A stretch of DNA of 39,111 nt from positions 1 to 39,111 of the forward strand of contig CABXTO010000003.1 of assembly GCA_902515195.1 (NCBI GenBank). Reading direction: 5' to 3'. This document shows, piece by piece, positions 34,951-39,111 of this stretch. The DNA is from an uncultured Pelagibacteraceae bacterium (GTDB taxonomy: Bacteria > Pseudomonadota > Alphaproteobacteria > Pelagibacterales > Pelagibacteraceae). The translations under genes were made by a program, and so were the position numbers. Under the pieces are notes generated by a model that saw only the letters and a program-made list of their open reading frames with translations, did not search any database and was not told the DNA's origin. Position 1 is the stretch's first letter, and every line of letters begins with the position of its first letter.

Positions 34951-35325
34951 TTATTGTATTGTATTATTGTTAGGCACCAATTTCAACTCTGGGGCATTAT
35001 CATTTAAGTAGTTTGACATATTTTCAACTACTTCATTCGTTGAAGCTTTGTTTGCTTGTTGAAATAAGGGGTATGAAACATTTAAAATTGTTCTTTGTTT
35101 CAAGTGAAATAGAAAATGATAATAAGTCATATCACTATTCATCTTACATTCCTTAACAAATTGATCTATTTCATCACATATTTTTCGAGCGAATTCGTTA
35201 GTTCGTTCACACTCTTGATCCTCAATTGATAATAATTGATCATTATTTTCAGCATTAACTATATTTTTTTTAATTGGGATTATGTTAGATGTTTTCTTTT
35301 TATTGATTTTTTTTGTTTTAGGCAT
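34951..35325 (-). CDS. Hypothetical protein, 124 residues, basic N-terminal tail
   Basis: I do not recognise this protein. The start is set by a strong Shine-Dalgarno, AAAGGAG, placed 5 nt before the second of two adjacent ATGs; longer in-frame starts would lie further into the upstream gene. The first 30 residues (MPKTKKINKKKTSNIIPIKK) are a lysine-rich tail. A predicted helical core follows (ECERTNEFARKICDEIDQFV, then YYHFLFHLKQRTILN), ending in a polar tail. There are no membrane segments. It overlaps the 102-residue gene by 8 nt, implying coupled translation. Confidence 0.7.
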   Translation of the reverse strand: MPKTKKINKKKTSNIIPIKKNIVNAENNDQLLSIEDQECERTNEFARKICDEIDQFVKECKMNSDMTYYHFLFHLKQRTILNVSYPLFQQANKASTNEVVENMSNYLNDNAPELKLVPNNNTIQ

Positions 35326-35626
35326 CATCTCTCCTTTTGTTGATTTGGGGGTTGTTATATTTATCAATTTCTTCCTCCATCACCTCAATTTCAGCTAAAA
35401 CTCTATTATATTCTGAATATTGATTAACTTTTGTTAGGAAGTTTAAGATTGTTGAAGGGAGATTAATTAAACTATAGATTGAAGATATAACAATATTTCT
35501 ACTAAATCTTCGTTTGTCAGCCTCTGCTTTAAGCGATTGGTATCTTAAATAATTACTTTGATATTTAACCCAATCTTTTCTGCTAAGAAGACATTGTTTC
35601 AAGATATAATAAAATTCATCTCTCAT
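35318..35626 (-). CDS. Hypothetical protein, 102 residues, possible membrane association
   Basis: I do not recognise this protein. It is the first gene of the operon that leads into rmuC. The N-terminal 40 residues are basic and aromatic-rich (FYYILKQCLLSRKDWVKYQS). A moderately hydrophobic stretch at about 44-66 (NIVISSIYSLINLPSTILNF) could be one membrane segment or an amphipathic helix, and the C-terminal 35 residues are an acidic coiled-coil-like helix (YNRVLAEIEVMEEEIDKY). The start has AAGGA 6 nt upstream. The 200-nt region before it is the shared control region of the two divergent operons. Confidence 0.7.
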   Translation of the reverse strand: MRDEFYYILKQCLLSRKDWVKYQSNYLRYQSLKAEADKRRFSRNIVISSIYSLINLPSTILNFLTKVNQYSEYNRVLAEIEVMEEEIDKYNNPQINKRRDDA

Positions 35627-35741
35627 AAGCTATCCTTACAAACTGAAGCTCAGATCCCTTTGTCCATCTAACAGAAAGTGAGAAAGAAAGGATTGATGAT
35701 CCAAAAGAATCTGAGTATTCAATCTGTTTAAACATAAACAC

Positions 35742-35769
35742 AATATAACAAGTATTACTGTAATGTCAA
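35742..35769 (-). promoter_or_regulatory. Promoter of the rmuC operon
   Basis: On the - strand a perfect TTGACA (35769-35764) is followed after 16 nt by TATATT (35747-35742). Transcription would begin near 35735, giving a leader of about 110 nt that contains a distant 7-bp inverted repeat (35649-35655 with 35709-35715). The near-consensus -35 and its place in the divergent gap support it. Confidence 0.6.
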
Positions 35770-35795
35770 GTAATTTTTAAAATATTTTTACTTGA
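35754..35795. promoter_or_regulatory. Candidate shared operator of the divergent operons
   Basis: Two inverted repeats lie side by side: ATTAC-T-GTAAT (35754-35764), between the -35 and -10 of the leftward promoter, and TCAAGTAA-N14-TTACTTGA (35766-35773, 35788-35795), one arm covering the leftward -35 and the other the rightward -35. Both contain a TTAC/GTAA core. A dimeric repressor bound here would shut both promoters; the S24-like protein encoded immediately to the right is the obvious candidate. Confidence 0.55.
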
Positions 35796-35819
35796 TTTAG
35801 TGGAATATACATCTATATA
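35792..35819 (+). promoter_or_regulatory. Promoter of the S24-regulator/sbcB operon
   Basis: TTGATT and TATATA are separated by 16 nt. The start would fall around 35826, within a few bases of the ATG at 35828, so the message may be leaderless; no Shine-Dalgarno is visible before that ATG. The A+T richness makes the -10 less certain than the -35. Confidence 0.45.
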
Positions 35820-35827
35820 TATAAAGT

Positions 35828-36970
35828 ATGAATCAATCAAAAAAACCAGTATTTATTGAGTCTTCCAAGGATTTATTGTTAAAAATACTTAGATCTTCAC
35901 GTTTAACTAAACTTCAATCCACTAAATTCTTGGGAAAACACAAAAACTCACTTGAATCTTACTTATATAAATTTTCAGGCACAGTATTTCCTTCAAGCTT
36001 TGCTTATTTTTTTTTAAATGCCGCTGCATCTGCAAGACCACTATCTGACGATATGTGGGATAAAAAAAAATCTAAAAAATATGCTCATGTAGAGGATTTA
36101 AAAAGATCTAAAAATAATAGTTTTCATAAAATGTTAGAAAAATTTAAAAATTTAAATGTTGAGCAAAAGCTTATTATGCCAGCACTTGAACATCACTGTT
36201 CAATATTGATAAAATTATCTAATTCAAAGTTTATTCATGATGAAGAAAATTATTTAAAACAATATGTTGACGAAGTACTCCCTGGAGTAAGAGATTATCT
36301 TGAAGAAAGTGAAACTTGGCAGCCCGATGAAGATAGTACAATAGATAGAATTTCTAGAGAAATAGAAACTGTTAATTCAAGATTGTTAGTAGAGTCTATT
36401 GAAAATTTTTATCCTCAATTAGAAGTTTTGAGAAAAAAGTATATGCCAAACTTTGTTGCACCAAATGAAACTTTCAAGTTACCAGTAGTGAACTCTACCG
36501 AACAGATTTTATTTTCTAAAGATTTTGTTAAAAGAAATTTAAATTTAAATAAATACAACGACCTTGTTTTAATGAATGTAACAGAAGATAATATGCAAGG
36601 GACAATAAATGCGGGAGATCTTGCCTTAATTATTAAATTCCAGAATAAAAAAGCAAAAGACGTAATTTTTAAAAATGGAATTTATGCAATCAATCTAGAT
36701 GGAAATATTTGTATAAGAAGACTTCAGTTTCTTAATTTAAAACAGAGAACATTAGTTCATATAATATCAGATAATAAAAAATATAGAGACGACCCTATAG
36801 ATTTTTGGGAGTTAATGCCACTAATCTACGGAGAAGTAGTATGGAGATCAAATAATTTTCAAAATATTGATTTTATTAAACACGAAAATAAAGAACCAAA
36901 TTTATTTTTACCTGAAGAGGATATTGAACTTCCAATGTTTTTAAATAATAATAAGAAGGAAACAGCTTAA
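35828..36970 (+). CDS. S24 (LexA/CI-like) family regulator with inactive peptidase site
   Basis: The C-terminal third (about 217-340) is an S24 domain like those of LexA and phage repressors: FSKDFVKRNLNLNKYNDLVL, then EDNMQGTINAGDLALI, then GIYAINLDGNICIRRLQF and YGEVVW. In self-cleaving members the first motif is GDSMxPT with a nucleophilic Ser and the second has a Lys; here they are Asn255 and Arg297, so self-cleavage is not expected. The N-terminal 200 residues are helical, with a possible DNA-binding segment at 15-60, but I cannot assign a known HTH family. It overlaps the sbcB-like gene by 1 nt (TAATG). Probably the regulator of this region. Confidence 0.8.
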   Translation: MNQSKKPVFIESSKDLLLKILRSSRLTKLQSTKFLGKHKNSLESYLYKFSGTVFPSSFAYFFLNAAASARPLSDDMWDKKKSKKYAHVEDLKRSKNNSFHKMLEKFKNLNVEQKLIMPALEHHCSILIKLSNSKFIHDEENYLKQYVDEVLPGVRDYLEESETWQPDEDSTIDRISREIETVNSRLLVESIENFYPQLEVLRKKYMPNFVAPNETFKLPVVNSTEQILFSKDFVKRNLNLNKYNDLVLMNVTEDNMQGTINAGDLALIIKFQNKKAKDVIFKNGIYAINLDGNICIRRLQFLNLKQRTLVHIISDNKKYRDDPIDFWELMPLIYGEVVWRSNNFQNIDFIKHENKEPNLFLPEEDIELPMFLNNNKKETA

Positions 36971-38415
36971 TGCCTAACCTAATTATGATTGACTTTGAAA
37001 GCAATAGTGGCCGAGTTGCGGGCGGAGCTGATATTTTAACTGTCGATGCAATTTTTTGTACGCAAGATTTTAAAATTTTAGATGAGTTTAGTTGTACGGC
37101 TAGACTCAGAAAATCAAGAGTTTATGAAGTGGACTCTTTCTTGGTGAATGGCCTTGATCCATATGAGGTTGATAAATATTCAAATTCAAACTTTGATTTA
37201 ACTAAAAAAACTAATGATAAGTTAATTTCTTGGATTAATAAAGGCCCTTGCTTCTTCGTAGCCCACAACGGTTACGGATTTGACTATATGTTGTTTTCTC
37301 AACATTTATTTGTAAATTTGTTTACCTGGCAATGGATTTTTAGCACTGGTAATGCACGACAAATAGATTCTTTACCTGTTATACAAAATTTTGATTTTTA
37401 CGCGCCAAATAAAATTGCTTTTGAGCTAAATGAAAAAAATAACTTTAAAATATTTAAACTTGGTAGTCTTGCAAAAGCGAATGGTTTTGAAATCAAAGAA
37501 CTCCATACCAGCCGAGGAGATATTGAAGGAATGATGAAATTGATGCAGCTCCTACATAAAAAAGATCATGCTTTATTTAGACAATCTCTAAGCTTTACCA
37601 ATAAAACTGACGTTTTAAATAGAATTAAAGATACTGATTATTTTTGCTTTCCTGAAACTTTCTTTGGTAGAACTCGGCAATTTACTGGAAGTTATGTTTG
37701 TGAACACCCTTTCTATAACGGTTATCATCTTATTTTTGATTTAAAACATGATGTCGAACAGATGTTTGCTGAAAAATCATTACAAGTTTTGAAAAAAACA
37801 GTATTTAGTGCACCAAAAAAAATTAGAACTATTAAAGTAGGCAAGAATCCCTTCATACAAGATAAATCCTTCGCTACTAAATTTAATGATGAATATGCAA
37901 CATTAGGTCACGATGTTCTCAAACAAAGGGCTGATTTTATTCTTAAAAATAGAAAAGATTTAACTAATAAAATTCAGTTAATTATTAAAGAACAGTTTGA
38001 AGAAAAAACAATTGATCAAACAGAATTAGTGCCAGAACAAAAAATATTTTCTCTTGAAAAAACTCAAGCTGATAAAACATTAATGGATAATTATGTCATT
38101 GCAAACACAATGGAGGAACAGCAAAAAATCCATAAGAATTTCAAAGGAGATCTTAAACACTTATCCGAAATGATTTTATTAGATCGATTTGATAAAGAAG
38201 CGTTTACTACTGAAGAATATAAAAGAATTCGAAAAGGCATTAGTCGTAGATTACTAAGTACTAACAAAGAAGTTTTTCCAACTATCTCGGATGGCTTTGC
38301 ACGAATAGATCAATTGCGAGAACAAGAGAAAGATGATAAAAAAAAATTAGAAAAAGTTGAAAGAATCAATAGTCACCTTGAAGGTTTAGCCAAAGATCAT
38401 GAGAAATATTTATAG
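36970..38415 (+). CDS. sbcB: Exonuclease I-like DEDDh nuclease (SbcB family)
   Basis: E. coli exonuclease I digests single-stranded DNA 3'-5'. The 481-residue protein is close to its length (475) and repeats its plan: a DEDDh domain with Asp8-x-Glu10 (MIDFES), Asp105 (AHNGYGFDYM), IDSLPVIQN like the DLLDVMRA segment, FKLGSLAKANGFE and the His179/Asp184 pair (LHTSRGD); then an SH3-like domain (FFGRTRQFTGSYVCEHPF, HLIFDLKHD); then a helical C-terminus. Overall similarity is weak, so it is a distant member. It is cotranscribed with the S24-like regulator and its end overlaps the convergent MGME1-like gene by 6 nt. Confidence 0.82.
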   Translation: MPNLIMIDFESNSGRVAGGADILTVDAIFCTQDFKILDEFSCTARLRKSRVYEVDSFLVNGLDPYEVDKYSNSNFDLTKKTNDKLISWINKGPCFFVAHNGYGFDYMLFSQHLFVNLFTWQWIFSTGNARQIDSLPVIQNFDFYAPNKIAFELNEKNNFKIFKLGSLAKANGFEIKELHTSRGDIEGMMKLMQLLHKKDHALFRQSLSFTNKTDVLNRIKDTDYFCFPETFFGRTRQFTGSYVCEHPFYNGYHLIFDLKHDVEQMFAEKSLQVLKKTVFSAPKKIRTIKVGKNPFIQDKSFATKFNDEYATLGHDVLKQRADFILKNRKDLTNKIQLIIKEQFEEKTIDQTELVPEQKIFSLEKTQADKTLMDNYVIANTMEEQQKIHKNFKGDLKHLSEMILLDRFDKEAFTTEEYKRIRKGISRRLLSTNKEVFPTISDGFARIDQLREQEKDDKKKLEKVERINSHLEGLAKDHEKYL

Positions 38416-39111
38416 AGAACCACTTTGTTTTTTTATATAATATTGTTCCACCCTATTCATAGCCTGCTCCTTTAAACTTTGAAATTCTTCACCTTTGAAT
38501 TCAAAGTTTTGAAATATTAGATTTGGGGTACACATTAGAATTTCCGTAGAAGTTATTTTGGTACCAAACATATTGTCATGTGCAATCGAATAGAGAGCCA
38601 GCTGCTGCCCATATTCAGATATTACAGAGTACTCTCTTTTTTTTGGTTTATTGCTCTGTTTGAAGTCTAAGATTTTTATTTTATTATCACTAGAATTAAT
38701 TACAGCATCAGCAGTGCCAGCGAATTTATATTTGCCATTATAGTATAAGACTGCTTCGCATCCATGTACTTCGCTTACTTTATTGTTTATGCCGTTCTCA
38801 ATAATTGTTTCAGCCATTTTTTTTGGTAAATTTGTTTCCTCTAATAGTTCACCATTGGCTCTAAATAACAATATAGATTCGATCCAACTGTGCATCTCGG
38901 TGCCACGATCACTACTTTGTTTGCTCACTGCAGCAGCCTCGTTAAAACCAATATCTCGTTTCCACCGATTCAAGGCATCTATATCTTTTTGACTTTTTGT
39001 GGATCCCAATATGCTGGTCACACTTGGGTATTTATCACCTTCGACATCGTAGTGTCGTGATCCATTATAAATAGATCTCATCGATTTTGGATATGAAAAT
39101 TTATTATTTAT
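38410..39111 (-). CDS. MGME1/RecB-like PD-(D/E)XK exonuclease, 5' end beyond the window
   Basis: The protein has the order of motifs seen in the mitochondrial exonuclease MGME1 and in many phage exonucleases: RHYDVEGDKYPSVTSILG, LNRWKRDIG, DRGTEMHSWIESIL, then the active-site set CEAVLYY, GTADAVI, KILDFKQSNKPK (Asp-x-Lys) and the Gln-Tyr motif QQLALYSIAH. An ATG at 39081 would give 223 residues, but the frame stays open to the window edge for 10 more codons (NKFSYPKS before MRSI), which look like the usual family N-terminus, so the true start is probably outside. Expected activity is single-stranded DNA trimming. Phage origin is possible. Confidence 0.82.
   Translation of the reverse strand: MNNKFSYPKSMRSIYNGSRHYDVEGDKYPSVTSILGSTKSQKDIDALNRWKRDIGFNEAAAVSKQSSDRGTEMHSWIESILLFRANGELLEETNLPKKMAETIIENGINNKVSEVHGCEAVLYYNGKYKFAGTADAVINSSDNKIKILDFKQSNKPKKREYSVISEYGQQLALYSIAHDNMFGTKITSTEILMCTPNLIFQNFEFKGEEFQSLKEQAMNRVEQYYIKKQSGSL

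Noticed and set aside
35326-35367. Longer N-terminus for the 124-residue gene
   Set aside because: AAAGGAG stands directly before the ATGATG at 35323-35328, within the coding part of the longer version.
35649-35715. 7-bp inverted repeat (ATCTGAG/CTCAGAT) in the rmuC operon leader as a riboswitch
   Set aside because: Arms are 53 nt apart with no conserved internal structure; could be chance.
1-39111. tRNA or rRNA genes, CRISPR arrays, insertion sequences
   Set aside because: None seen on either strand; no repeat-spacer pattern, transposase, or cloverleaf candidate in the gaps. No gap exceeds 300 nt.

Overview
The window reads as a streamlined, very AT-rich alphaproteobacterial chromosome, most likely SAR11 (Pelagibacterales). 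The reasons are the low GC, intergenic gaps of 0-20 nt, convergent genes whose 3' ends overlap, a GcrA regulator, a CycM-type cytochrome, and the order recR-ybaB-dnaX-ffs and rpsA-ihfB-pyrF-trpF-trpB-trpA-accD-folC-trxA. This assignment rests on gene content and remembered protein character; no database was searched.

Layout. (a) 1-223 is a broken prmC: its 3' half lies on + and its 5' end on -, joined at a short shared sequence. This looks like an inverted amplification or assembly chimera at a contig edge. (b) 223-3620 (-) is the operon lysC-ispG-prfA-prmC. (c) 3689-9881 holds ubiG, a DUF1178 protein, argJ, secA and accA. (d) 9981-14853 has glcB (malate synthase G) against recR-ybaB-dnaX, with the SRP RNA gene directly upstream of dnaX. 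(e) 14854-20808 holds pheA-kdsB, a membrane-anchored cytochrome c, argF-argD, gcrA and an NDUFA9-like reductase. (f) 20825-25110 is a + strand run of RNase D, kdsD, lptC, lptB and aroA. (g) 25224-32859 is rpsA-ihfB-pyrF-trpF-trpB-trpA-accD-folC, with trxA facing it. (h) 33283-39111 is an accessory region of nucleases and unknown proteins.

The housekeeping genes cover translation, isoprenoid, lysine, arginine, aromatic amino acid, Kdo/LPS and fatty acid synthesis, secretion and replication. In the trpB-trpA-accD-folC run, motifs that are nearly invariant in these families are rewritten (TrpB carboxylate loop, TrpA loop 2, AccD zinc ribbon, FolC P-loop), while upstream genes such as prfA and secA look normal. 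cmk, usually between aroA and rpsA, is absent.

The most interesting part is the right end. Where alphaproteobacteria often carry addA-addB after trxA, there are two divergent operons around one shared control region. The left operon has two small unknown proteins, an RmuC nuclease and a small basic protein. The right operon has a LexA/CI-like S24 protein that has lost its catalytic Ser and Lys, followed by an exonuclease I (SbcB)-like DEDDh nuclease. An MGME1/RecB-like PD-(D/E)XK nuclease converges on them. Two inverted repeats sit inside back-to-back promoters. I suggest a co-regulated DNA-processing or anti-phage module, or the remains of a phage-derived element. That function is an inference.
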